A stretch of 64,000 nucleotides of DNA from Opitutia bacterium (GCA_016187945.1 JACPIT010000013.1:248001-312000); one strand, 5' to 3'. Counted from the first letter of the stretch, positions 55,819-64,000 are shown. The notes: generated by a model from the sequence alone, not told the origin. A program made the numbers and translations.

Positions 55819-56291
55819 GCGGAAGAGGAGCTGCGCTCGGCATCGGCGCCGCGCAGGCGAACGAGGTTGGAGCGGATGCGCGCGAGGTCCTCGATCAGCG
55901 CGTGCACGCGGTCGGCGGGCAGGCCTTCGAGGTAATCGGCGCGGAGTTCGTCGGCGAGGTCGTTGAGTTTCGCGACGACGCGGCCGGCGCGCGCCGTCGG
56001 ATAAAGTCGGTAAGCCCGCGCGTCCGCGCGATCGTCGCGCCGCTCGATCCAGCCGGCGCGTTCGAGGCGCTCGGCCTGGCGGCTGACGCTGATTTTCTCC
56101 ATCTGCATCAGCTCCGCGAGCTGGCTCTGCGTGAGGCCCGGCTCGCGCCCGAGATAGAAGAGGAACATCCACTGCGCGCGCGTGAGCCCGAGGTGCTTCA
56201 CCCGGCGGTCGAAGACGCGCCGCACCTGCCGGTTGATGTCGGACAACAACAGCGAAATGCGACGAGCATCGGTGGCGTGGACGGCGGACAC
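55815..56291 (-). CDS. MarR-family repressor of the efflux operon
   Basis: 158 aa from the GTG at 56291. Winged-helix pattern: DRRVKHLGLTRAQWMFLFYL, GLTQSQLAELMQMEKISVSR, QAERLERAGWIERRDDRADA and RAYRLYPTARG-type wing (RAYRLYPTARAGRVVAKLND). First gene of a MarR-MFP-RND operon; a perfect 14-bp palindrome lies 12 bp upstream of the start and is the likely autoregulatory operator. An ATG further upstream (56378) would read through that operator and is rejected. Probably binds phenolic or drug-like ligands. Confidence 0.92.
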   Translation of the reverse strand: MSAVHATDARRISLLLSDINRQVRRVFDRRVKHLGLTRAQWMFLFYLGREPGLTQSQLAELMQMEKISVSRQAERLERAGWIERRDDRADARAYRLYPTARAGRVVAKLNDLADELRADYLEGLPADRVHALIEDLARIRSNLVRLRGADAERSSSSA

Positions 56292-56303
56292 AGGCGGAAA
56301 CCG

Positions 56304-56317
56304 GTAAGCTAGCTTAC
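56304..56317. promoter_or_regulatory. Perfect palindrome, putative MarR operator
   Basis: GTAAGCTAGCTTAC, a 14-bp perfect dyad just upstream of the marR-like GTG start. Size and position fit operators of MarR-type repressors that bind as dimers over the promoter or leader. A clear -10/-35 pair was not identified. Confidence 0.6.
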
Positions 56318-56524
56318 TATCGGAAGCAAGGACGACGGTGGACGAGGCTCCGCAGTTACATTTCTCGCGGCCCGGCACCGCAGAGCGGCCAAACGTTCAG
56401 CCGCGCCTCCGCCACCAGCCAGCCGCCGACCCAGCCGCCGGTCGGCAAGCCGCCGTGGTCCACGCGAAACGCTGAGCTGGTTCCCTCGGGAATAATTCCG
56501 CCGCGCCCGCGCTCCCACGGGCGC

Positions 56525-57142
56525 ATGAAACTCCGTCACCTCTTCGCTGTTTTCCCCGCCGCTGCCCTCGCCGCCTCCGCGGCGCTCGCGCCCTCGGTCG
56601 ATGCGACGCGTCCGCTCCCCGTCGGGAGCCGCACGCCCGATCCCGTCATCCGCACGATGACCGGCACCGAGACGACACTGAGCCAGCAACTCTCCGCCAA
56701 GCCCACCGTGCTCATTTTCTACCGCGGCGGCTGGTGCCCGTATTGCAACAAGCACCTCGCCGCTCTCGCCGACGCCGAGCAGGATCTCCTCCAACTCGGC
56801 TACCAAATCGTCGCGATCAGCGCCGACGCCCCCGCCGGTCTCCAGACCACGAGCGAGAAACAACATTTGAAATACCGCCTCCTCTCCGATCGCGACATGG
56901 CCGCCTCCGCCGCCTTCGGCGTGGCCTTCCGCGTCGACGCCGCGACCGTCGCGAAATACCGCGACTACCAGATCGATCTCCCGCCCGTCCCCGGCGAACC
57001 CGACGCGCGCTGGCTGCCCGAGCCCGCGGTGTTCCTGATCGATCGTCACGGCGCGATCCGCTTCGTCCACGCCAACGCCGATTACCGCGTCCGCATCGCC
57101 GTGCCCGAGCTTCTCGCCGCCGCCCGCCAGGCCCGCGAGTGA
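56525..57142 (+). CDS. Exported peroxiredoxin-like (AhpC/TSA) protein
   Basis: 205 aa with an N-terminal signal-like segment (HLFAVFPAAALAASAALA). Redoxin domain with LIFYRGGWCPYCNKHLAAL: the CPYC dithiol follows the FYRGGW motif of the AhpC-TSA/peroxiredoxin-like (AAED1/PRXL2-like) group. SEKQHLKYRLLSDRDMAAS and PAVFLIDRHGAIRFVHANAD complete the fold. Probably reduces peroxides or disulfides outside the cytoplasm. No partner reductase is near. Confidence 0.85.
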   Translation: MKLRHLFAVFPAAALAASAALAPSVDATRPLPVGSRTPDPVIRTMTGTETTLSQQLSAKPTVLIFYRGGWCPYCNKHLAALADAEQDLLQLGYQIVAISADAPAGLQTTSEKQHLKYRLLSDRDMAASAAFGVAFRVDAATVAKYRDYQIDLPPVPGEPDARWLPEPAVFLIDRHGAIRFVHANADYRVRIAVPELLAAARQARE

Positions 57143-57261
57143 CCGGCGCCCGGCCGCGTGCGCGCGCCGGCGTAAATCGCCGCTGATATTCCGCGTCAGA
57201 GCCTCCGCGGGGCTTGCGGCGGTCCCCCGGCTGCGGCAAAAGTCGCCAACTGACTTTTGCC

Positions 57262-60216
57262 ATGAAGCTCTCCCGCGTCCTCCGCCACGCCTTCCTCGCG
57301 TCCGCGCTCACCGCCGGCCTCTCCGCCGCCGAAGGCGACCTCGCCGCGCTCCGCGCCAAGGCCGAAAAGGGCAACGCCATCGCGCAATACAACCTCGGCC
57401 TCACCTACGCCGAGGGCCGCGACACGCCCGTCGACCGCGCCGAGGCCTACGTCTGGCTCTCCCTCGCGCTCGAAAACGGTGCCCGCGGCCGCGCGCTCGA
57501 CAGTCTCACCGCCCAACTCAGCGCCAGCGAACTCGACGCCGCGAAGGCCCGCCTCGCCGAACGCCGCGCCGCCCTCGGCCGACCCGCTCCCGCCGCCCCG
57601 TCCAGCGCCAGCACACCGACCGCCGACGCCTCCGCCGTCGAACGCGAACTCGCCCAAGCCAAGGTCGACAAGCAACAACTCAGCACCGAACTCGCCGCCG
57701 CCTGGAAGGAAGCCGATCAACTCAAAGCCGACCTCGAGAAAACCAAAGCCGCCGCCGCGCCCGCCCCCGACGTCGAGCAGCTCCGCCGCGAACGCGATTC
57801 CCTCTCCGCCAAGATCACCGAGCTCGCCGGCGACGTCGCCACGCTCCGCGCCGATCGCGAACGCCTCCAGAAACTCGCCGCGCAAGTCCAGCGCGACGTC
57901 ACCGACGCCCGCGAGACCAGCCGCGCCTACCAGGAGCAAGCGCGCATTTCCGAGATGCGCATCGGCGAACTCGTCCGCCAGACCGAGCAGCTCAAAGCCG
58001 AGCTCGACCGCGCCAACCAATCCATCGCCGCCCTGAAATCCCCCGGCCCCAACGCCACCGTCGAAAACGCCGCCCTCCTCCAAAAAACGCGCGAACTCCA
58101 GGGCGCCCAAGCCGACCTCGAAAACGCCCGCGCTGCCAACGAGCAGCTCAGCTCCGCTCTCGCCAAGTCCAACACCGACCGCACCGATCTCGAAAAAATG
58201 CTCGCGCAGGCCCAAAGCGCCGCGCTCCTCCTCGGCAAACACGTCGACGAACTCAACGCCGAGATCGCCCAGCTCAAGCAAGCCCCCGCGACCGCCGCCT
58301 ATCCCGACCTCCGCGCCAAAGTCGGCGAACTCGAGCAACAACTCGCCGCCGCCCGCAACGCCACGCCCGCGTATCCCGACCTCCGCGATCAAGTCGCCGA
58401 ACTGCAAAGCCAGCTCTCCACCGCGCGCGCCACCGCCCCGGCTTACCCGGACCTCCGCCCGCGCGTGAGCGAACTCGAGCAACAGCTCGCTTCGGCCAAC
58501 GCCCGCCCGAGCGCGCCGGCCTACCCGGATTTGCGCGAACGCGTCAGCGATCTCGAAACCCAAGTCACCGCGCTCCGCAATGCCCCGCCCGCTTACCCGG
58601 ACCTGCGCGAACGCGTCGCCGATCTCGAGGCGCAAGCCCGAGCGCTCCGCAACGCGCCGCCCGCTTACCCCGATCTCCGCGAGCAAGTCGCCCAGCTCCA
58701 AACGCAGCTCGCCCAACTCGTCGCGCGACCGAGCGAGCCGAACTATCCCGACGTGCGCGAGCGCGCCGCCGCCCTCGAAGCGCAACTCGCCGAGGCCAAC
58801 CGCCGCGCCGACACCCTCGACACCCGCGCCACGACTCTCGCCAACGCCAAGACCACCCTCGAAAACGACCTCGCCACCGTCCGCTCGCAGCTCAGCCGCA
58901 GCCAGCAGCAGGCCGACATCTTGCAGGAAAGCTCCGACAAGCTCACCGCCGCGAATCGCACGCTTCAGGACCAACTTGCCGCCGCCACGAATCGCCCCGC
59001 CGCCCCTGCGTATCCGGACCTCCGCGAGAAAGTCGCGCAGCTCGAGCAGCAGCTCGCCGCCGCGCGCGACACCACGCCGGCCTATCCTGATCTCTCCGGT
59101 CGCGTCGCTCAGCTCGAGTCCGCTCTCGCCACGACCCGCGCCCAACTCGCCGCCGCGCCCGCCTACCCGGACCTCCGCGAGCGCGTCAGCGAACTCGAGC
59201 AACAGCTCGCCACCGCCGCCGCCAGCGCCCGCCCGGCCGCGCCGGGTTACCCCGATCTCCGCGAGCGCGTCTCCGAACTCGAAACCCAACTCGCCGCCGC
59301 GAACAGCCGCCCCGCCGCCCCGAGCTATCCCGACGTGCGCGAGCGGGTGAACGAACTCGAGGCGCAAGTCGCCGCGTTGCGCAACGCGCCGCCGGCCTAC
59401 CCGGATCTGCGCGACCGCGTCGCGCAACTCACGCAGGAACTCGCCAGCCGCCCGGCCGCGCCGAGTTATCCCGACCTGCGCGACGAAGTCGCCGCGCTCC
59501 GGCAGCAGCTCGCCGCCGCGCGCGACACCACGCCGGCCTATCCTGATCTCTCCGGTCGCGTCGCCCAGCTCGAGTCCGCCCTCGCCACCACCCGCGCCCA
59601 ACTCGCCGTCGCGCAATCCCAGCCGCAAACGACTTCTTCCGCGCCCGCCGAAAACGTCGACGAGCTGAAAGAGAAACTCGCCACCGCCGAAGACAAACTC
59701 GCCACGGCGCTCAACGGCTACTCGCAACTTCGGAAGGATTACGACGCGCTCGAAGCCAACACCGCGAAGTCCGCCAGCACGCTCACCACGGAAAAAGACT
59801 CGCTTACCGCCCGTCTCGCCGCCGCCGAAGACACCGCGCACAACGCCCAAACCGAAGTCACCCGCCTCACCGACGCCCTCGCCGCGACGCAGCGCGGCAG
59901 CAGCCAAGCCGGCACCGAACTCGCGTCGGCCCGCGCGCTGCTCCAGCAATTGCAGGGCACGAACGCCGTGCTCGCGCAGGAAAATTATCGCCTGAAAGCC
60001 GCGCTCGCCAACGACCCCGCCGCTCGCCGCGCCGCCGTCACCGCCGCCGCGGCCAGCGTCCGCACGCACACGGTCGAGGCGGGCGACTCGCTCTCTAGGA
60101 TCAGCCAGCGCTACTACGGCTCGCCCAGCCGCTGGCAGGAAATCTATGCCGCCAACCGCGACCTGATCGGCCCCCAAGGCCAGCTCCGCATCGGCCAGGT
60201 GCTGCGGATTCCGTGA
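57262..60216 (+). CDS. SEL1 / repetitive coiled-coil / LysM envelope protein
   Basis: 984 aa from the ATG at 57262. Signal peptide ending GLSAA. Residues ~25-80 contain a SEL1-type helical pair (AEKGNAIAQYNLGLTYAEGR). A long coiled coil follows. From about residue 350 to 790 there are 15 copies of a 20-28-residue unit headed by [AP]xYPD[LV]R and followed by a heptad run such as ERVSELEQQLA. Another coiled coil leads to a C-terminal LysM domain (HTVEAGDSLSRISQRYYGSP, WQEIYAANRDLIGPQGQLRI). LysM implies peptidoglycan binding; the rod probably spans part of the periplasm. The antisense strand is also open but is a codon-bias shadow. Confidence 0.85.
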   Translation: MKLSRVLRHAFLASALTAGLSAAEGDLAALRAKAEKGNAIAQYNLGLTYAEGRDTPVDRAEAYVWLSLALENGARGRALDSLTAQLSASELDAAKARLAERRAALGRPAPAAPSSASTPTADASAVERELAQAKVDKQQLSTELAAAWKEADQLKADLEKTKAAAAPAPDVEQLRRERDSLSAKITELAGDVATLRADRERLQKLAAQVQRDVTDARETSRAYQEQARISEMRIGELVRQTEQLKAELDRANQSIAALKSPGPNATVENAALLQKTRELQGAQADLENARAANEQLSSALAKSNTDRTDLEKMLAQAQSAALLLGKHVDELNAEIAQLKQAPATAAYPDLRAKVGELEQQLAAARNATPAYPDLRDQVAELQSQLSTARATAPAYPDLRPRVSELEQQLASANARPSAPAYPDLRERVSDLETQVTALRNAPPAYPDLRERVADLEAQARALRNAPPAYPDLREQVAQLQTQLAQLVARPSEPNYPDVRERAAALEAQLAEANRRADTLDTRATTLANAKTTLENDLATVRSQLSRSQQQADILQESSDKLTAANRTLQDQLAAATNRPAAPAYPDLREKVAQLEQQLAAARDTTPAYPDLSGRVAQLESALATTRAQLAAAPAYPDLRERVSELEQQLATAAASARPAAPGYPDLRERVSELETQLAAANSRPAAPSYPDVRERVNELEAQVAALRNAPPAYPDLRDRVAQLTQELASRPAAPSYPDLRDEVAALRQQLAAARDTTPAYPDLSGRVAQLESALATTRAQLAVAQSQPQTTSSAPAENVDELKEKLATAEDKLATALNGYSQLRKDYDALEANTAKSASTLTTEKDSLTARLAAAEDTAHNAQTEVTRLTDALAATQRGSSQAGTELASARALLQQLQGTNAVLAQENYRLKAALANDPAARRAAVTAAAASVRTHTVEAGDSLSRISQRYYGSPSRWQEIYAANRDLIGPQGQLRIGQVLRIP

Positions 60217-60510
60217 CGCGGCGCCCGTTCAAGTTGGAAGTTTAAGTTGAAGTGAAGCCACACGGCCCTGCTCGCGCACGCGAACGGTGCGCCGTCCGCC
60301 TTTCGGAACGGCGATATAATATCGCCGCTCCTTGCGCGGCAGAGACGCTTCACGCCGCGCCCCAGTAGCCCGCGCCGTAGCGCGGCGCCAGTGGAAGTTT
60401 AAGTTGAAGTCAACCGGCGCTGGCGCGCAGCGACCACGCGCCCTCCCTCGCCGCTCCGCCACTTCAACCCAAACCCTAAACCTAAACCGGCGCGCGCAGC
60501 GCGCCGAATT
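60217..60510. other. Gene-free stretch with short direct repeats
   Basis: No credible gene. It has two exact 18-bp copies of GGAAGTTTAAGTTGAAGT (60236-60253 and 60393-60410), a related degenerate inverted stretch near 60460-60485 (CACTTCAACCCAAACCCTAA), and the palindrome at 60305-60331. Confidence 0.55.
60305..60331. repeat. Short palindrome, family H
   Basis: GGAACGGCGATATAATATCG followed by CCGCTCC. Second copy of the palindrome at 43808-43834, which has ATT for ATA in the centre. Confidence 0.6.
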
Positions 60511-61458
60511 TCAACCGGCATGCGCAGCGTGCCAAGCCACGCACCCCGCGAGCGCCACGAGCGACGTCAGCACACTCGCCACGATCGTCATCGAGGCGAG
60601 TTGCTCGTCGCCCTTCATCTCCACCGCCATCGTGTAGGAAACGATCGCCGTCGGCGACGCCGCCAGGATCATCAGCAAACTCGTCTCCGCCGCACCGAGC
60701 CCGACCACGCGCGCCGCGCCCCACGCGAAAAGCGGACCGCCGATCGTCTTCACCAGCGCCGACGCCACCGGCGCGCGCCACGCCGCGCCGAAACGCGCCG
60801 TCACGAGCGAGCCACCCACGCCGAGCAAACCGAGCGGCAGCGCCATCTCGCCGAGCGCCTCCATCGTCTGCGCGATCACGTGCGGCAGCGTCCAGCCCAT
60901 GACGGCAAACCCGATGCCCGCCAGCGTCGCCAGCAGCGGCGGCGTCACCGCAAGCTGCTTCACGATCGGTTTCATCGCGCGCCAGCCGAACGCGTGCTGA
61001 CTCGCCACGAGCACCACAACCGCCCCGAGGTTGTAGACGACCATCGTCGGCGCCACGACGAGGATCGCCGCCGAGCGCAGCGGCAGCCCGTCGAGCACCG
61101 GCACATTCGGCAGCGCGAACACGATCGGCAGGCCCACGAACGCCAGATTACCGCGAAACGCGCCTTGCACGAACGTCCCCATCGCCGCGCCCGGCACGCG
61201 CAACAGCATCGCCACGACGTAGCCCGCGACGATGCCCGCCACCAGCACGAGCCCCATCGCCGCGAGCAATTTCTCGGCCCCCGCCGCCCGATGCAGCGAC
61301 GCTACGAGCTGGCTGAACAGCAACGCCGGCAACCCGAGCCAGTAAGTGACGCGATTCGCCTCACGCAGAAAATTCGCCGACACGAACTCGCTGCGCTGCA
61401 TCCACGCGCCGAGCGCGATCATGAGAAAAACCGGAGCGAGTGCATTAAGCACGAGCAT
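60511..61458 (-). CDS. AEC-family transporter
   Basis: Inner-membrane auxin-efflux-carrier type permease, 315 aa from the ATG at 61458, about ten hydrophobic helices. Family marks: VTYWLGLPALLFSQLVAS in helix 2, the crossing region FRGNLAFVGLPIVFALPN, and PLGLLGVGGSL with ASPTAIVSYTMAVEMKGDEQ near the C-terminus. Members move organic acids such as malate or malonate. Substrate unknown. An in-frame start at 61530 is rejected because it adds a basic non-membrane extension. Confidence 0.88.
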   Translation of the reverse strand: MLVLNALAPVFLMIALGAWMQRSEFVSANFLREANRVTYWLGLPALLFSQLVASLHRAAGAEKLLAAMGLVLVAGIVAGYVVAMLLRVPGAAMGTFVQGAFRGNLAFVGLPIVFALPNVPVLDGLPLRSAAILVVAPTMVVYNLGAVVVLVASQHAFGWRAMKPIVKQLAVTPPLLATLAGIGFAVMGWTLPHVIAQTMEALGEMALPLGLLGVGGSLVTARFGAAWRAPVASALVKTIGGPLFAWGAARVVGLGAAETSLLMILAASPTAIVSYTMAVEMKGDEQLASMTIVASVLTSLVALAGCVAWHAAHAG

Positions 61459-61542
61459 GCGCGCGACTGTGCGGCGCGGCTCGCGATGCGTCCACGCGGA
61501 AAAGGCCGCGCGGCGAACCGAAGCAAGCACGACCGCCTTTTT

Positions 61543-61617
61543 GTAGGAGCGGCTTTATGCCGCGATCCGAACGCGGCATCCGCCACGCAACCAATCGCGG
61601 CGTAAAGCCGCTCCTAC
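61543..61617. repeat. REPIN-like element, family A
   Basis: GTAGGAGCGGCTTTATGCCG to CGGCGTAAAGCCGCTCCTAC, between divergent genes. A worn half-copy of family B (CAGCGCGGTGCTTTCCGC, 61643-61660) follows the usual linker. Confidence 0.9.
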
Positions 61618-61729
61618 AGTTCCCGCGAGCGTGGGCTCGGGGCAGCGCGGTGCTTTCCGCCCCCTCCGCCGCCGCGACTGCGCCGCATTTTCCTTTGGCG
61701 TCTCGCGCGCAACTTGGTTCGTTGGCGGC

Positions 61730-62605
61730 ATGTCGACGCACTCGATCGCATTCATCGGCACCGGCGTGATGGGCCGCAGCATGGCGGGCCACCTCCAGAA
61801 AGCCGGTCACACGCTGCACGTGCACAACCGCACGAAAGCAAAAGCCCAGACGCTGCTCGACGCCGGCGCCACGTGGCACGACGCGCCCGGCAGCGCAGCG
61901 GCACAGGCGGACTTCGTGTTCACGATCGTCGGCTTCCCGCGCGACGTGGAAGAGACTTACTTCGGCCCGCGAGGCGTCCTCGCGCACGCGAAGCCCGGCA
62001 CGGTCGTCGTCGACATGACGACGTCGAGCCCCACGCTCGCACGTCGCATCGCCGAGGCCGCCGCGGCGAAAGGCTTGCTCGCGCTCGACGCGCCGGTGAC
62101 CGGCGGCGACGTCGGCGCGCGCGAGGCGCGGCTGGCAATTCTCGTCGGCGGCGCGGAGGCGGCGTTCGCGCGCACGCGGCCGTTGTTCGAGCTGATGGGA
62201 AAAAATATCGCGCTGCACGGCGGCCCCGGCGCCGGCCAGCTCTGCAAGCTCGCGAACCAAATCGCGATCGCTTCGAACATGATGGCGTGGTGCGAAGCGC
62301 TGACGTTCGCCAAAGCGGCGGACCTCGACCCGACGCGCGTGCTCGAAAGCATCGGCGGCGGCGCGGCCGGCAGCACGGCGATGAACGTGCTCGGTCCGCG
62401 CGCGCTGCGCGGGGATTTCGCGCCGGGCTTCTATGTGAAGCATTTCATCAAGGACATGAAGCTCGCGCTCGAGACTGCCGCGGAGCTGAAGCTCGATCTG
62501 CCCGGCCTCGTCGCGGCGAAAAAGCTCTACGACGAAGTCGCCGCACGCGGCTGGGAAGATTGCGGCACGCAAGCGCTCTGGCGGCTGTATGCGGAGCGGG
62601 CGTGA
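61730..62605 (+). CDS. 3-hydroxyisobutyrate dehydrogenase-like NAD(P) enzyme
   Basis: Beta-hydroxyacid dehydrogenase family, 291 aa from the ATG at 61730. N-terminal cofactor site IAFIGTGVMGRSMAGHL, substrate-binding MTTSSPTLARRIAEAA, DAPVTGGDVGAREARLAILV, and the catalytic Lys in GAGQLCKLANQ, all as in MmsB/GarR/GLYR. It could oxidise hydroxyisobutyrate or reduce tartronate or succinic semialdehyde; the substrate is not predictable. Residues read upstream of 61730 are not homologous. Confidence 0.9.
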   Translation: MSTHSIAFIGTGVMGRSMAGHLQKAGHTLHVHNRTKAKAQTLLDAGATWHDAPGSAAAQADFVFTIVGFPRDVEETYFGPRGVLAHAKPGTVVVDMTTSSPTLARRIAEAAAAKGLLALDAPVTGGDVGAREARLAILVGGAEAAFARTRPLFELMGKNIALHGGPGAGQLCKLANQIAIASNMMAWCEALTFAKAADLDPTRVLESIGGGAAGSTAMNVLGPRALRGDFAPGFYVKHFIKDMKLALETAAELKLDLPGLVAAKKLYDEVAARGWEDCGTQALWRLYAERA

Positions 62606-62620
62606 GGTTGCGATGAGAAG

Positions 62621-62685
62621 GTAGGGCGAGTCGTCCCCGACGAGCCGCGAACGTGGCGACGGCTCGTCGGGACGACTCGCCCTAC
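62621..62685. repeat. REPIN-like element, family D variant
   Basis: GTAGGGCGAGTCGTCCCCGA to CGGGACGACTCGCCCTAC, with centre GCCGCGAACGTGGCGACGGC related to other D copies. Confidence 0.8.
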
Positions 62686-62775
62686 CATGTGCCCGGTGCA
62701 CCGACGTGTCCGGTGAGGCGGCATTCGACGGAGTGAGCGCGTGAACGCGCCATCAGTCTGGCGGGGCTGCCTGAT

Positions 62776-62849
62776 GTAGGAGCGGCTTTACGCCGCGATC
62801 CGGGCGCGGCGTGCGCACCGCAACAATCGCGGCGTAAAGCCGCTCCTAC
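62776..62849. repeat. REPIN-like element, family A
   Basis: GTAGGAGCGGCTTTACGCCG to CGGCGTAAAGCCGCTCCTAC. Followed after 24 bp by a family C copy. Confidence 0.9.
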
Positions 62850-62873
62850 AATTTCCGCGGACGTGGGTTCGAC

Positions 62874-62965
62874 GTAGCGCCGGTCTCTGACCGGCGTGTG
62901 GCGCACCACTCGGGGCCAATACTCGCGAGCGAATGCCCATTAGGCCGGTCACAGACCGGCTCTAC
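62874..62965. repeat. REPIN-like element, family C
   Basis: GTAGCGCCGGTCTCTGACCG to GGCCGGTCACAGACCGGCTCTAC (end quoted in parts: GGCCGGTCACAG, ACCGGCTCTAC). With the A and D copies it fills the 380-bp gene-free stretch 62606-62987. Confidence 0.85.
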
Positions 62966-62987
62966 TGCACGCTGCGACTGTTTTCCG

Positions 62988-64000
62988 TCAAATCTCCTTC
63001 GGCTCGAGCATCGCCAGCCCGCGCATCGTCGCGTCGGTGACGGCGCGGAACGTCCACTTGCCTGGCCAGTCGCGGCGCAGGATCACGTCGAGGCGGTCGG
63101 CACCGCCGGAAACTGCGACGTTGTGCAGCAGCGGCGTTCCGGTCGCAGCGAGGAGCGGCAGGCGATCTGCGCTGGCGCGGATCAGACTTTCGACGATCGC
63201 GGAAAGCATTTGCTCGCGCGTGCTGGCGAGCGTGAGGCCGGTGAAGGCGCCCTGGCGCTGGACGATACTCGTGCGCTCGCCCGCCAGGTAGGGTTCGAAG
63301 CGCACGGAGCCCGACGCTTTCGGGCCGAGTTTGGCAAGGCGGCGGAATTCCGCCTGAAATTCCGCGATCGGCATCGTGGGGCACATCTGGTCGCGCACCC
63401 AATAGATCGCGGAGGCGACGGCGGCGAGGGTGCTGACGTGGAGAAATTTTTTCTCGATGCCGAGCGCGCGCGTGAGAAGGCGCGGGTGCGGTTTCGGTTT
63501 GTCGGTGCAGAGCGCGAGCACGTCGGTCGAGCCGGTGACATTGAATAGCTGCCCGACTTTCGCACCGGCGAGGATCATGCCGGCGCTGCCGTCCATGAGG
63601 CCGACGAGCATCGGCGTGCCGGCGCGCAGGCCGAAGGCTCGCGCGGCTTCGGGCGTGATGCGACCGCCGATGCGGTCGGCGTCGTGCACGTCGGGCAGGA
63701 GTTTTTTGCGCACGCCGAGGTTGGCGCAGAGTTCGTCGCTCCAGCCGTCGAGCGTGAGCGTGCGGTAGAGGCCGGTGAAGGACGCGTTCGACGGATCGGT
63801 GACGCGCGCGCCGGTGAGGCGGCGGTGGAGAAACGTGTTGAGATGGCCGACGAGGTCGGCGCGGCGCAGGCGTTGCGGCTCGTGCTTTTGAAACCACGCC
63901 CAGGTCGTCGAGCTGATGCCGCCGGGAAACGGGCGGCAGCCGCAGGTGTGCAGGTGCGCGTCGGCGCCGAAACGCGCTTCGATTTCTTCGGCCTCGGCGA
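62988..64000 (-). CDS. FGGY-family carbohydrate kinase, 5' end outside window
   Basis: Partial gene: the frame stays open to the window edge, giving 336 residues of the C-terminal part. Features: PGGISSTTWAWFQKHEPQ, DPSNASFTGLYRTLTLDGW, the second-domain phosphate motif VGLMDGSAGMILAGA, NVTGSTDVLALCTDKPKPHP, and the C-terminal nucleotide motif VAVSGGADRLDVILRRDWPG. These fit a sugar or sugar-alcohol kinase of the FGGY type, perhaps near sedoheptulokinase. The substrate cannot be fixed. The GTG at 63713 is internal and not the start. Confidence 0.85.
   Translation of the reverse strand, partial: AEAEEIEARFGADAHLHTCGCRPFPGGISSTTWAWFQKHEPQRLRRADLVGHLNTFLHRRLTGARVTDPSNASFTGLYRTLTLDGWSDELCANLGVRKKLLPDVHDADRIGGRITPEAARAFGLRAGTPMLVGLMDGSAGMILAGAKVGQLFNVTGSTDVLALCTDKPKPHPRLLTRALGIEKKFLHVSTLAAVASAIYWVRDQMCPTMPIAEFQAEFRRLAKLGPKASGSVRFEPYLAGERTSIVQRQGAFTGLTLASTREQMLSAIVESLIRASADRLPLLAATGTPLLHNVAVSGGADRLDVILRRDWPGKWTFRAVTDATMRGLAMLEPKEI

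Noticed and set aside
57196-60177. 993-residue frame antisense to the coiled-coil/LysM gene
   Set aside because: Gly/Arg/Glu-rich mirror of a repetitive gene; it has no signal or domain and starts and ends without context.

Overview
Chromosomal window from a high-GC, Gram-negative bacterium. It has lipoproteins, a TonB-dependent receptor, an RND efflux pump and outer-membrane barrel proteins. The mix of families, weak or absent Shine-Dalgarno sequences, the Gly-rich DEAD-box/RRM pair and a dense set of GTAG-headed intergenic palindromes suggest Verrucomicrobiota, probably an Opitutaceae-like organism. This is inference from gene content; there is no rRNA in the window. I see no tRNA, rRNA, CRISPR array, IS transposase or prophage.

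Layout. 0-3 kb: TonB-dependent receptor. 3-7 kb: uracil-DNA glycosylase-like protein, RGG-tailed DEAD-box helicase, RRM protein and a DUF3016-like exported protein, all on the minus strand. 7-10 kb: acyl-CoA desaturase and cyclopropane fatty acid synthase, both acting on membrane lipids. 10-14 kb: VOC protein, DMT exporter, TlpA-like thioredoxin lipoprotein, and a LysR regulator divergent from a YggS-type PLP protein. 14-21 kb: SirB1-like protein, aroE overlapping a prepilin peptidase gene, ygfZ with a small overlapping gene, DAHP synthase behind a hairpin-rich leader, and malate dehydrogenase. 21-28 kb: Nudix hydrolase, glutaryl-CoA dehydrogenase, a 986-residue HYR/PKD surface protein and a LytTR response regulator.

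28-39.5 kb is the metabolic core: eight minus-strand genes for beta-oxidation and its electron exit. In transcription order they are a PaaK-like CoA ligase, thiolase, FadJ-like multifunctional enzyme, EtfA, a NarI-like/4Fe-4S membrane protein, a CCG-domain Fe-S protein, a long acyl-CoA dehydrogenase and EtfB. The two Fe-S proteins look like a split form of the EtfAB:menaquinone oxidoreductase, so electrons from acyl-CoA would pass through ETF to the quinone pool. A hot-dog thioesterase, an HSDL2-like SDR and an ScfR/RamB-type regulator lie beside the cluster on the plus strand and probably belong to the same physiology.

43-48 kb holds a CAP-domain protein and a five-gene envelope cluster that includes LpoB and a YcfL-like lipoprotein. 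48-57 kb holds a TRIC-type channel, two exported proteins, and a MarR-MFP-RND efflux operon with a palindromic operator. 57-60 kb encodes an unusual 984-residue SEL1/coiled-coil/LysM protein with 15 copies of a YPDLR-headed repeat. The window ends with an AEC transporter, a 3-hydroxyisobutyrate dehydrogenase-like enzyme and a truncated FGGY kinase.

The most striking non-coding feature is a set of about 28 intergenic palindromic elements in seven sequence families. Most begin GTAG and end CTAC, each half can fold alone, and paired bases co-vary between copies: a REPIN/BIME-like system. They fill six of the seven junctions of the beta-oxidation cluster, lie between the two halves of the split oxidoreductase, and supply the stop codons of at least three genes. 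No RAYT transposase is present in the window.
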